Positions 1 to 6,452 of a stretch of DNA of 9,965 nt are shown here, piece by piece. Position numbers and translations under genes: made by a program. The stretch comes from Phycisphaerales bacterium. GTDB lineage: Bacteria; Planctomycetota; Phycisphaerae; Sedimentisphaerales; Anaerohalosphaeraceae. A model generated the notes under the pieces. The model was given only the letters and a program-made list of their open reading frames with translations. It searched no databases and had not been told where the DNA came from. How positions within the stretch are numbered: the stretch's first letter is position 1; each line of letters begins with the position of its first letter. Location: contig DSDH01000006.1 in NCBI GenBank assembly GCA_011055475.1, positions 1 to 9,965 on the forward strand. Reading direction: 5' to 3'.

Positions 1-162
1 CGGGATGACGATGGTAGGGGCCAGGAAATCGTCGGGTGGCAGCCTTTTGCCGAAGGCAAAGGGCTGGCCCGAACCACCACGCCTGGCTCTTTGATTCACA
101 CTGCGAATCAAAAGGCCGCCACTCGGCCCGGCGGAAGGACTGTTCGAACGGATCCCTCCCAT
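1..162 (-). CDS. Possible divergent gene, N-terminal part, hypothetical (runs off left edge)
   Basis: The minus-strand frame is open from 264 to the window edge. Within it an ATG at 162-160 follows a GGAGGG (complement of 175-180) by 12 bases, which is long for a ribosome binding site. TTG and GTG codons further in are alternative starts. The part nearest the edge reads GQPFAFGKRLPPDDFLAPTI, with third positions mostly G or C and a natural amino-acid mix. That favours real coding over the competing plus frames, one of which stops at 92-94 and the other of which is the upstream extension of the sigma-factor frame. No family is recognised. If real, the gene is divergent from the sigma factor and the two share the control region around 90-290. 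The ATG start would place the inverted repeat at 90-112 inside the gene, so a later start or no gene at all remains possible. Confidence 0.35.
   Translation of the reverse strand, partial: MGGIRSNSPSAGPSGGLLIRSVNQRARRGGSGQPFAFGKRLPPDDFLAPTIVIP
90..112. repeat. Perfect 8-bp inverted repeat upstream of the sigma operon
   Basis: TTTGATTC (90-97) and GAATCAAA (105-112) are exact reverse complements separated by 7 bases. The AT-rich arms stand out in GC-rich surroundings. No T-run follows on either strand, so a terminator is unlikely. The spacing and symmetry fit a dimeric regulator site or a small RNA hairpin. It lies about 180 bases before the preferred sigma-factor start. Function is inferred only. 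Confidence 0.4.
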
Positions 163-294
163 CCGGGCATTCGGCCCTCCGGTCGGGATCACGGGGGGCC
201 GTGCGGGCGGGGGGGCTGGTGCCCAGATGTGCGTTCTTTGTGTATGATGAAGGGCGGTACGGCGTCAAAAAGGGTAGAGTTCGACGAACGCACG

Positions 295-864
295 ATGATG
301 GCCACATCGCCCCAAAATGAATCGGCGCTGGCGTCGCAGGCGTGTCGCGGCGACCGCCGGGCCCTTCGGCGGCTGCTGTTGCAGCAGTGGTCCTGGATGC
401 GCGCGATGGTCTGGGGCATCGTAGGCGACCCGCACGATGCGGACGACGTGCTGCAAGACGTGTGCGTGCGGGTGCTGAGCCGGATCGAGACGCTGCGCGA
501 GCCTGAGCGGTTTCGGCCATGGCTGGCCAGCGTGGTCCGCCATGAGGCGATCAGCTTTCGCCGCCGGCGAAAACGGCGGCCGGGGCCGCTCGATCCGGTC
601 CGGGCCGAGGGCATACCGGCGGCGGGGACGGCCAGCGCTGAGGACCAAGAGGACCGGCGGCGGCTGCACGAGGCGATCGAGGCCTTGCCGCCGAAGTATC
701 GGGAGGTGTTGATGCTGCAATTGACGGGTCATTATTCGTATGCCGACATCGCGGAACTGCTGGGCGTCCCGGTCACGACCGTTCAGGTCCGGCTGGTCCG
801 GGCCCGGCGGATGGTGCACGACCACATGATGGGGATTCCGGTGAACAGGGTGCCACGAACATGA
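295..864 (+). CDS. ECF-type RNA polymerase sigma factor (sigma-70 family)
   Basis: This would be an alternative sigma factor that directs RNA polymerase to a small regulon, probably released by the anti-sigma factor encoded next. In the 189-residue protein, region 2 spans about 31-95 and contains DADDVLQDVCVRV (48-60), the typical ECF core-binding helix, followed by a WLASVVRHEAISFRRR stretch. Region 4 spans about 124-178 with ALPPKYREVLML (130-141) and the helix-turn-helix ADIAELLGVPVTTVQVRLVR. There is no region 1 or 3, as expected for ECF proteins. The frame is open back to the left edge, so the start is uncertain. I chose ATG 295 because it gives the usual short N-terminus before the SQACRGDRRALRRLL helix. 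ATG 298 and ATG 244 are alternatives, and residues encoded before 244 look non-coding. The stop overlaps the next start (ATGA), implying translational coupling. The target promoter cannot be told from the sequence. Confidence 0.9.
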   Translation: MMATSPQNESALASQACRGDRRALRRLLLQQWSWMRAMVWGIVGDPHDADDVLQDVCVRVLSRIETLREPERFRPWLASVVRHEAISFRRRRKRRPGPLDPVRAEGIPAAGTASAEDQEDRRRLHEAIEALPPKYREVLMLQLTGHYSYADIAELLGVPVTTVQVRLVRARRMVHDHMMGIPVNRVPRT

Positions 865-1424
865 GCCAGGAAGACATGAGCGAAGATCTGCTGGAAATCC
901 TGATCGGCAGGCATATCGACGGCGAGATCACCCCGGCCGAGCAGCGGCTGCTGGAGGCGCATCTGCGGGATGAGCCCGAGGCGCGGGCGTTGTTCGAGCG
1001 GCTCACGTCGCTGCACGCGCGGATAGAGCAGGCCGTCGGATGTGCCAACGCGCAATCCACCGCGGCCGAGGTCATTGTGGATCGTGCGCTGGGCCGGCGG
1101 CGGTCGCCCGTGGGCTGGCTGGGTGACGTGGGGCGCCGCTTTCCGTTCGCGGCGGGTCTGGCGGCCGGCCTGCTGATCGGCGTGGCCCTGCTGTTGGCCG
1201 GTCGGCGGTTGGGTGTGGGCTCGCCGGGGTTGCCGGACGGCGGTCCGCAGGTCGCCGGGCTACCGACCGGACAGGAGCCGGCGGCCACGCTGGACGCCTC
1301 CGATGCGATGGGGCCCAGGCGGAACATTGAATGGGTGAGCTTTACCGATCAGGCCGGGGGCGAGTGGCTCGTGGAGGGCTATCGCTACCGCACGGACCCG
1401 CGGGCCCGGCCATGCGGGCTGTAA
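861..1424 (+). CDS. Single-pass membrane anti-sigma factor
   Basis: This probably binds and holds back the ECF sigma factor encoded just before it, with which it overlaps by 4 bases. The 187-residue protein has a helical cytoplasmic domain at about 1-60 (LIGRHIDGEITPAEQRLLEA and following), which resembles the N-terminal sigma-binding regions of planctomycete anti-sigma proteins. One membrane segment lies at about 93-115 (FPFAAGLAAGLLIGVALLLA), followed by a Gly/Pro-rich outer linker. A short C-terminal block, NIEWVSFTDQAGGEWLVEGYR (starting at 155), looks folded and could be a sensory or protease-contact segment. The zinc-binding Hx3Cx2C pattern of ZAS-type anti-sigma factors is absent: only two cysteines occur, at 61 and 185. 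The assignment rests on gene order, topology and the helical N-terminus more than on a diagnostic motif. The ribosome binding site (GGG at 848-850) is weak, consistent with coupled translation. Confidence 0.72.
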   Translation: MSQEDMSEDLLEILIGRHIDGEITPAEQRLLEAHLRDEPEARALFERLTSLHARIEQAVGCANAQSTAAEVIVDRALGRRRSPVGWLGDVGRRFPFAAGLAAGLLIGVALLLAGRRLGVGSPGLPDGGPQVAGLPTGQEPAATLDASDAMGPRRNIEWVSFTDQAGGEWLVEGYRYRTDPRARPCGL

Positions 1425-1468
1425 GCGGGGCAGGACCGAGCCCAAAGCGTGTGAATCCAGGGGCTGAG

Positions 1469-1479
1469 AAGGGAAAGGA
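1469..1479 (+). promoter_or_regulatory. Ribosome binding site of the PDZ gene
   Basis: The purine run AAGGGAAAGGA ends 7 bases before ATG 1487. It decides the start, because the same frame is open upstream to 1331, inside the anti-sigma gene. The signal peptide also begins exactly at this ATG. Confidence 0.7.
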
Positions 1480-1486
1480 TCGAACT

Positions 1487-2890
1487 ATGAGAACGCGGAC
1501 GAAATGGGTGGTGGCTATGTTGGTTGTGGCCGTGGGTCCGGCGGTTTGGGCCCAGTCGGCAGGCCGGGCCTATCAGGCGACGCCGGGCCGGATCGAGACG
1601 GAACATTACATTTATGACCTGTACGGCGGTCCGAACGGCCGAATGATGGGGGGCTATGGCGGCTTCGGCGGTGGCATGGGCGGCTACGGTGGCGGCAGGG
1701 GTGGCTACGGTGGCGGCATGGGCGGCATGCTCATCGCGGAGCAGGACCGGCCCTATATCGGAATCCAGCTTGATCCGAATCCGCCGAGCGAGCTGTTGGC
1801 CAAGCACTTGGGCTTCGAGCCGGGCCAGGGACTTGTCATCACGAACGTGGCCGCAGACAGCCCGGCGGACGAGGTGGGTCTGGAGCGCGACGACATCATC
1901 ATCGAGTTTCAGGGCAAGCCCGTCCGCGGCCTCGAGGCGTTCGTCGAGCGGGTTCGCGGTCAGGAGATCGGGCAGGAGGTCGAGCTGGTCGTTATCCACG
2001 AAGGCGACCGCCGGCCCGTGCATCTGAAGCTCGCCCGCATGCGCGACCGGGTGCAGTGGAAGTATCCCTTCGAGCCGCAGATGGAGATGTGGTCGCCCGG
2101 TCGAGTCTTTCGCATTCCGCCCGGTCAGGACGACTGGATCGAGATCCCGTTTGACCAGATGCCCGACCTGGGAACCGAGCGGCGCGACGTGCGGCGGTTC
2201 TTGCAGGAGATTCGGACGTACCACCACGTGGACGACCAGGGTGAGCTGACGGTGACCATCGTGGGCGACCCGCGTCAGGAGGATTCGGCGTTGATTGTGG
2301 AGTCCCAAGGCACGCGGATCGAAACCACGATCGGCAAACTCGACAAGCTGCCGGACAAGTTCCGCGATCGCGTGGCTAAGATCGTCACCGAGGCGGCCGA
2401 GCAGGCCGAAAAGAGGTCGCGCCGTGATCGCGTGGTTCCACAGCCGCCACTCGATGTGCGGCCGCCGCAACTGGATCTGCCCCGGTGGCGCGAGTTCATG
2501 GAGGACATGGAGCGGCGCATACCGAGGCTGGCCCCGGCCCACCGCGATAAACTTCTGGACGAGCTTCGGGAGCGGATGGACCGGTTGGACGATAAGCTTG
2601 AGGGCATGCTCGAACGGCTCCGGGAACGGCCGGAGGAGATGGTGCCCGGATTGACGCCGTCCGACCGACACAGGCTCATCGAGGAAATGCGCCGTCGTAT
2701 GGACCGGATCACTGAGCAGATGCACAAGATGCAGCAGCGGCAGGAGGAGCTTTTTGACCGTCTGCACCACTACCTTCGGAGTCGCATGGATGACGAGTTT
2801 CAGGACAGGTTTCTTGAACCCAAGAATAATGCAGAGCAGCCGCGGGAGCCGGCCCCGGGGCCGGGCCCTTCGAGCGAGCCGGTCACGTGA
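1487..2890 (+). CDS. Secreted PDZ-domain protein with Gly-rich segment and charged helical tail
   Basis: This 467-residue exported protein is of unknown exact role. A signal peptide covers residues 1-22 (basic start, core VVAMLVVAVGPAV, likely cut after VWA). A Gly/Met/Tyr-rich low-complexity stretch follows at about 54-81, made of GGYGGG-type repeats. A PDZ domain spans about 87-185: YIGIQLD, then GLVITNVAADSPADEVGLERDDIIIEF, a pattern shared with the PDZ domains of HtrA and S2P-type proteases. About 190-300 is a mixed region that includes a predicted beta segment (ELTVTIVGD). About 333-440 is rich in Arg, Glu, Met and Leu with heptad-like spacing (LLDELRERMDRLDDKLEGML and MRRRMDRITEQMHKMQQRQE), suggesting coiled coil. 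The C-terminus is Pro/Glu-rich. No serine protease triad or metalloprotease HExxH is visible, so it is a binding protein and not a protease. It lies 62 bases after the anti-sigma gene and is probably co-transcribed, so it may act as a periplasmic partner or target of that system. Confidence 0.85.
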   Translation: MRTRTKWVVAMLVVAVGPAVWAQSAGRAYQATPGRIETEHYIYDLYGGPNGRMMGGYGGFGGGMGGYGGGRGGYGGGMGGMLIAEQDRPYIGIQLDPNPPSELLAKHLGFEPGQGLVITNVAADSPADEVGLERDDIIIEFQGKPVRGLEAFVERVRGQEIGQEVELVVIHEGDRRPVHLKLARMRDRVQWKYPFEPQMEMWSPGRVFRIPPGQDDWIEIPFDQMPDLGTERRDVRRFLQEIRTYHHVDDQGELTVTIVGDPRQEDSALIVESQGTRIETTIGKLDKLPDKFRDRVAKIVTEAAEQAEKRSRRDRVVPQPPLDVRPPQLDLPRWREFMEDMERRIPRLAPAHRDKLLDELRERMDRLDDKLEGMLERLRERPEEMVPGLTPSDRHRLIEEMRRRMDRITEQMHKMQQRQEELFDRLHHYLRSRMDDEFQDRFLEPKNNAEQPREPAPGPGPSSEPVT

Positions 2891-2920
2891 TGCGGCTGTA
2901 GGGCGGGGGGGCGATTCGAC

Positions 2921-2957
2921 CGGGCCGATGGTCCATGAACCGTCGGCCCGTGGTGTT
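2921..2957 (+). terminator. Hairpin terminator after the sigma/anti-sigma/PDZ unit
   Basis: The left arm CGGGCCGATGGT (2921-2932) pairs with ACCGTCGGCCCG (2939-2950). This gives 12 bp with one G-U wobble and a 6-base loop, starting 30 bases after the PDZ stop. The tail is only moderately T-rich (TGGTGTTT), so it may be an imperfect intrinsic terminator. Nothing else is recognised between 2891 and 3017. Confidence 0.6.
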
Positions 2958-3017
2958 TCCGCCGGGCCCTGCGGAGGGGCGTACCGCAATCCGCCGTGCC
3001 AAGCCCGGATCAGTCCC

Positions 3018-3046
3018 TTGTGAAGGATCGCGGGGGCCGATACACT
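3018..3046 (+). promoter_or_regulatory. Candidate sigma-70-like promoter of psd, predicted leaderless start
   Basis: A -35-like TTGTGA (3018-3023) is separated by exactly 17 bases from a -10-like TACACT (3041-3046). Each matches the consensus at four of six positions. Transcription would begin about 3053-3054, at the GTG start codon itself. This would explain why no normally spaced ribosome binding site precedes that codon: GGGGGA at 3047-3052 is only one base away. It is inferred by eye from one sequence. Confidence 0.4.
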
Positions 3047-3053
3047 GGGGGAC

Positions 3054-3761
3054 GTGCGAATTCCATTGACCCATTATGGTCTGCCGCAGGTGGCGGTGTT
3101 TCCGGCGGTTTTGCTCGCGGCCATGGGTCTGGTCTGGTGGGCCGGGTTCGGACGCTGGCCGGATGCGGCGGTTCTCGTGGTCGAGGGCGTGCTGGTGGTG
3201 TTGCTGGCGTGGGTCGTGGCGTTCTTCCGCGACCCGCATCGGGCGGTGCCGGATGATCCGCATGTGCTCGTGGCCCCGGCGGATGGATGCGTGACGGACA
3301 TCGAGCGATTGGATTCGCATCCCGAGTTCGACGGCCCGGTGCTTCGAATCGGCATCTTCCTGAGCATTTTTAACGTGCACATCAACCGGTCACCCTGTGC
3401 GGCCCGGGTGGAGAAGATCACCTACCGTCCCGGCCTGTTCAAAAACGCCATGCATCCCTCGTCCGGCCGGGTCAACGAGGCCAACGAACTTTGCATGACC
3501 CGTCTGGGTGAGCCCCGCGACCCGATCGTGGTCCGCCAGGTCAGCGGCGCCATCGCCCGGCGGATCGTCTGCACCGCCCGCGAGGGGCAGGAATTGGCTG
3601 GCGGGGAGCGGTTCGGCATGATAAAATTTGGATCCCGAACGGAGCTTCTGGTGCCGTATCGCGACGACGTGGTCTGTGCCGTCGACATCGGCCGGAAGGT
3701 CAAAGCCGGCGCGACCGTGATGGTGCGGTATGCGGCGCCGGTCGCCGATCCACATCGGTGA
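3054..3761 (+). CDS. psd: Phosphatidylserine decarboxylase, short membrane form
   Basis: It decarboxylates phosphatidylserine to phosphatidylethanolamine at the cytoplasmic membrane, using a pyruvoyl group made by self-cleavage. The 235-residue protein starts with RIPLTHYG and two hydrophobic segments (about 13-33 and 36-57). Then come the family blocks FFRDP (57-61), APADG (74-78), IGIFLSIFNVHINRSP (99-114, with the conserved His109), RQVSGAIARRI (161-171) and GERFGMIKFGSRTEL. In the last block Gly193-Ser194 is the expected cleavage point, giving a beta chain and a short alpha chain of about 40 residues headed by pyruvate. The length fits the short bacterial or archaetidylserine-like form and not the roughly 320-residue E. 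coli form. I chose the GTG start because RxPLTxYG at the very N-terminus is typical for the family. TTG 3066 is an alternative. The stop lies 22 bases before pssA, which makes its substrate. Confidence 0.93.
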   Translation: MRIPLTHYGLPQVAVFPAVLLAAMGLVWWAGFGRWPDAAVLVVEGVLVVLLAWVVAFFRDPHRAVPDDPHVLVAPADGCVTDIERLDSHPEFDGPVLRIGIFLSIFNVHINRSPCAARVEKITYRPGLFKNAMHPSSGRVNEANELCMTRLGEPRDPIVVRQVSGAIARRIVCTAREGQELAGGERFGMIKFGSRTELLVPYRDDVVCAVDIGRKVKAGATVMVRYAAPVADPHR

Positions 3762-3770
3762 ACGGACGGT

Positions 3771-3775
3771 GAGGG
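3771..3775 (+). promoter_or_regulatory. Ribosome binding site that sets the pssA start
   Basis: GAGGG lies 8 bases before ATG 3784. The upstream in-frame ATG 3730 (inside psd) lacks a comparable site, and GTG 3769 overlaps this one, so ATG 3784 is preferred. Confidence 0.6.
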
Positions 3776-3783
3776 CCATACGC

Positions 3784-4734
3784 ATGGCCAGGAATCGTGG
3801 GGACGATTTGAAGAAGACCAATCTGCTGCGACGAGTCCGCCGCCAGCGGCTCAAGAGCGTGACGATCCTGCCGTCGCTGATCACGCTGATTAACGGCATT
3901 TGTGGGTTCGCGGCGATTCTGTTCGCCAGCCGGGGCGAGGCGGAGTTCACCTTCCACGCGCTGGACTTCTCGTCCAATTTCGCGGTGGCCGGGTACCTGA
4001 TCTTCATCGCGATGATCGCCGACATGCTGGACGGGCGCGTGGCGCGGATGAGCCACACCACGAGCAGCTTCGGCGGCCAGCTCGACAGCCTCTGCGACAT
4101 GGTCAGCTTCGGCCTGGCGCCGGCGTTTCTGGTGCTCAAGGTGCTCGAGGGGCAGTTCATCACCCATATCACGATGGCCGGGGCGTTTGCCGGCCTGCTG
4201 GTGCGCTTCATCTGGCTGTCCGGCGGGGTGTACATGGTGTGCGCGGCGATTCGCCTGGCGCGGTTTAACGTGGAAAACGAGGAGGACGAAACGGCCCACA
4301 TGAGCTTCGTGGGCCTGCCCACCCCGGCCGCGGCGGGCGTTTTGGTCAGCCTGGTGGTCTTCTACCAGGACATCCTGCTGGCCGAGGTCGGCCGCAGCGT
4401 GTTGTCGGCGTGGGTGGAGCCGGTGATGGTCTACCTGCTGCCGTGCATCGCTATCGCCTGTGGCGTGCTCATGATCAGTCGCATCCGCTATCCGCATCTG
4501 GTCAATCAGTACCTGCGGGGGCGGCGGCCCATCACGCATCTGCTCTGGCTGGCGGCGATCCTCGGTCTGATCTGGCTGTTCCGTTTGCAGAGCGCACTGG
4601 TCATCGCCTTCTGCGGCTTTGCCCTGGTGGGCTTCGTGCGATGGTTCTACTTCAAGGTCATCCTGACCCACCTGATGCGTCGGCCCGAAGCCGAGCCGCC
4701 CGTGCTGACCGTGCATCCGACCGGCGACCAATAG
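3784..4734 (+). CDS. pssA: CDP-diacylglycerol--serine O-phosphatidyltransferase
   Basis: It transfers a phosphatidyl group from CDP-diacylglycerol to L-serine, giving phosphatidylserine and CMP. It is an integral membrane enzyme that feeds Psd, encoded just upstream. The 316-residue protein carries the complete CDP-alcohol phosphotransferase signature DGx2ARx8Gx3Dx3D: Asp83, Gly84, Ala87, Arg88, Gly97, Asp101 and Asp105. These residues bind the metal and the substrate, and Asp105 is the expected base. The following block, RLARFNVENEEDETAHMSFV then GLPTPAAAG, is characteristic of the membrane-type (Bacillus-like) PssA and separates it from PgsA. The N-terminus is basic and cytoplasmic. Hydrophobic segments begin at about 27-49 and 66-82, with several more to the C-terminus. 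At 316 residues it is longer than minimal PssA proteins because of extra C-terminal membrane segments. A start at 3730 would add 18 residues overlapping psd and is less likely. Confidence 0.93.
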   Translation: MARNRGDDLKKTNLLRRVRRQRLKSVTILPSLITLINGICGFAAILFASRGEAEFTFHALDFSSNFAVAGYLIFIAMIADMLDGRVARMSHTTSSFGGQLDSLCDMVSFGLAPAFLVLKVLEGQFITHITMAGAFAGLLVRFIWLSGGVYMVCAAIRLARFNVENEEDETAHMSFVGLPTPAAAGVLVSLVVFYQDILLAEVGRSVLSAWVEPVMVYLLPCIAIACGVLMISRIRYPHLVNQYLRGRRPITHLLWLAAILGLIWLFRLQSALVIAFCGFALVGFVRWFYFKVILTHLMRRPEAEPPVLTVHPTGDQ

Positions 4735-4754
4735 GCCGCTCAGCCCATCGATTC

Positions 4755-4760
4755 GGAGGA
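4755..4760 (+). promoter_or_regulatory. Strong ribosome binding site of the lyase gene
   Basis: GGAGGA stands 6 bases before ATG 4767, a near-ideal site. It selects this ATG, where the signal peptide begins, over upstream in-frame codons inside pssA. Confidence 0.75.
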
Positions 4761-4766
4761 CAACCC

Positions 4767-6452
4767 ATGCGACGCGTGAGCCTTATCGTGCTGGCCGCCT
4801 TCTGGCTGTCGATGCCGGCCTCGGCCCGGGCCGGCGAGGCCCTCGACCGGGGCCTGGTGGCGCTGCAACAGACGGGCGGCGGCGTATTCCTGTCGTGGCG
4901 GCGTCTGGCGACGGATCCGGCCTCGACCGAATTCGATCTGGTCCGCTGCGAGCTGGACGAGCGCGGCCTGCCGCGCGCGGCCGTCAGTCGGCGCGTGGGC
5001 GGCCGGACCTGCTTCGTGGATGCGGATGTGCGGCCCGGTGCGCGGTATCGGTACTCCCTTTACGCGCGAAACCACGCCCTGCCGGGCGCCTCGGTCGAGA
5101 TCACTGTGCAGGACAAGCCGCGACCCTGGCTGTCGATTCCGTTGGCCGGCGCGTACGAAGTCAAGAGCGTGGGTGTCGGTGACCTCGATGGAGACGGGCA
5201 ACTTGAGTTCGTCATCAAGCAGCCCGATTTCAATACCGACCCCTACCAGAAGCCCGGTTACTGGAAACGCAGCGAGACGACGTACACGCTCGAGGCCTAC
5301 AAGCTGGATGGGACGCTGCTCTGGACCTACGACATGGGCTGGGCCATCGAGGCCGGCACGTGGTACAGCCCTTACGTGGTGTATGACGTGGACGGCGACG
5401 GCCGGGCCGAGGTCTACTGCAAGGCCGGCGAGGGCGACCCGCGGGAGGACAGCGGTCTGGTCACCAGCGGCCCGGAGTATCTGGTCAAGCTTGACGGCCG
5501 CACCGGCCGCATCACGGCCCGCACCGACTGGCTCACGCGGGACGGATTCGCCGAGTACAACCGCTATCAGCGCAACTTCCTGACCGTGGCCTATCTCGAT
5601 GGAGAGCACCCCTGCCTGGTCATGCAGCGCGGCACGTACAACCTCATCAAGATCCGGGCGATGAACCGCGACCTGACGACGCTCTGGGAGTGGCAATCCA
5701 CACAGGAACAGGAGCGTCACAGCGGACAGGGCTCGCACGACCTGATCGCCGCCGACGTGGACGGCGATGGACGGGATGAGCTCGTGATCGGCGCGGCGGT
5801 GATCGACGACAATGGCCGCGGCCTGTGGACGCTGGCGAAGGGCCATCCGGACGCCTGCCACGTCGCCGACGTTCTCCCGGACCGCCCGGGATTGGAGATC
5901 TTCTACGGCTTTGAGACCAAGCAGGAAACGGGCGGCCTGTGCCTGGTCGATGCGCGGACCGGGGAGATGCTGTGGGCCCACTCCGAGCCGACGCGGCACG
6001 TCCATTCGCAGGGCATGGCCGCGGACGTGCTCGCCGACTCGCCCGGCATGGAGGTCTATGCCGGTGAACGCGACCTGCCCATCCGCTGGCTCTACAGCGC
6101 CGATGGCCGACTGCTCCGTGCCTATGAGCAAGAGTCCCTTTCACCGCGGCCCCTCTGGTGGGATGGAGACCGAATCCACGAGGTCTGCGTGGAGGAGTCC
6201 ATCCGCCGGTGGGAGGGGCCGAGCCTGCTCGACCTGGACGGGCGCGTCGTGGCCGTTCTGGACGCCCTCGGCGACTGGCGCGAGGAGGTGTTCGTGTCGG
6301 CGCCGGGCGAGCTGCGGATCTTCACAACCACGATCCCCACCGACGTCGTCCGCCCGTGCCTGCTGGAGGATCATCTCTATCGGATGCACGTGGCCTCACA
6401 GACCAGCGGGTATTACTCCGGCGCGCACGTGGGTGCGACGGACCGGCCATGA
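4767..6452 (+). CDS. Secreted PL11-like rhamnogalacturonan lyase with FG-GAP-type calcium loops
   Basis: It is probably an exported enzyme that cleaves rhamnogalacturonan I (the pectin backbone) by beta-elimination, as in polysaccharide lyase family 11 (YesW/YesX type). The 561-residue protein has a signal peptide at 1-22, likely cut after ARA. A fibronectin-like N-terminal domain follows, starting ALDRGLVALQQTGGGVFLSW, a hallmark of this family. Then comes a beta-propeller with calcium loops DLDGDGQLEFV (139-149), DVDGDGRAEV (207-216) and DVDGDGRDELV (330-340). Further family-like stretches are YWKRSETTYTLEAYKLDGT (165-183), WAIEAGTWYSPYVVYD (192-207), TSGPEYLVKLDG (233-244) and RNFLTVAYLDG (269-279). 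It lies 32 bases after pssA and overlaps the next gene by 4 bases. No transporter, regulator or other glycan enzyme is nearby, so substrate and pathway come from the family alone. It could act on another acidic polysaccharide. No truncation is evident. Confidence 0.85.
   Translation: MRRVSLIVLAAFWLSMPASARAGEALDRGLVALQQTGGGVFLSWRRLATDPASTEFDLVRCELDERGLPRAAVSRRVGGRTCFVDADVRPGARYRYSLYARNHALPGASVEITVQDKPRPWLSIPLAGAYEVKSVGVGDLDGDGQLEFVIKQPDFNTDPYQKPGYWKRSETTYTLEAYKLDGTLLWTYDMGWAIEAGTWYSPYVVYDVDGDGRAEVYCKAGEGDPREDSGLVTSGPEYLVKLDGRTGRITARTDWLTRDGFAEYNRYQRNFLTVAYLDGEHPCLVMQRGTYNLIKIRAMNRDLTTLWEWQSTQEQERHSGQGSHDLIAADVDGDGRDELVIGAAVIDDNGRGLWTLAKGHPDACHVADVLPDRPGLEIFYGFETKQETGGLCLVDARTGEMLWAHSEPTRHVHSQGMAADVLADSPGMEVYAGERDLPIRWLYSADGRLLRAYEQESLSPRPLWWDGDRIHEVCVEESIRRWEGPSLLDLDGRVVAVLDALGDWREEVFVSAPGELRIFTTTIPTDVVRPCLLEDHLYRMHVASQTSGYYSGAHVGATDRP

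Noticed and set aside
2..94. Plus-strand reading frame ending at TGA 92-94 as the tail of an upstream gene
   Set aside because: Its third-position G/C bias is weaker than that of the minus frame over the same bases and the peptide has no recognisable features. It cannot be fully excluded.
243..248. TATGAT as a -10 box for the sigma operon
   Set aside because: It is well placed for a start at 295, but the position 17 bases upstream (TGCCCA) is a poor -35 and an ECF-type autoregulated promoter would not use this element. Too weak to list as a feature.
91..294. Upstream extension of the sigma factor from a TTG at 91
   Set aside because: The extra 68 residues are Pro/Gly/Arg-rich with no similarity to sigma N-termini, and the codon lies inside an inverted repeat. 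The frame is open by base composition.
1648..1730. Tandem repeats as a possible CRISPR or repeat array
   Set aside because: The repetition comes from codons of the Gly-rich GGYGGG/GGMGG segment inside the PDZ gene. The units are short and imperfect with no spacers.
1385..2989. 534-codon minus-strand open frame opposite the PDZ gene
   Set aside because: The plus strand has a ribosome binding site, signal peptide and PDZ domain. The antisense product is His/Arg/Leu-rich with no recognisable fold.
4740..6131. 463-codon minus-strand open frame opposite the PL11-like gene
   Set aside because: It is a shadow of a clear family member with signal peptide and calcium loops.
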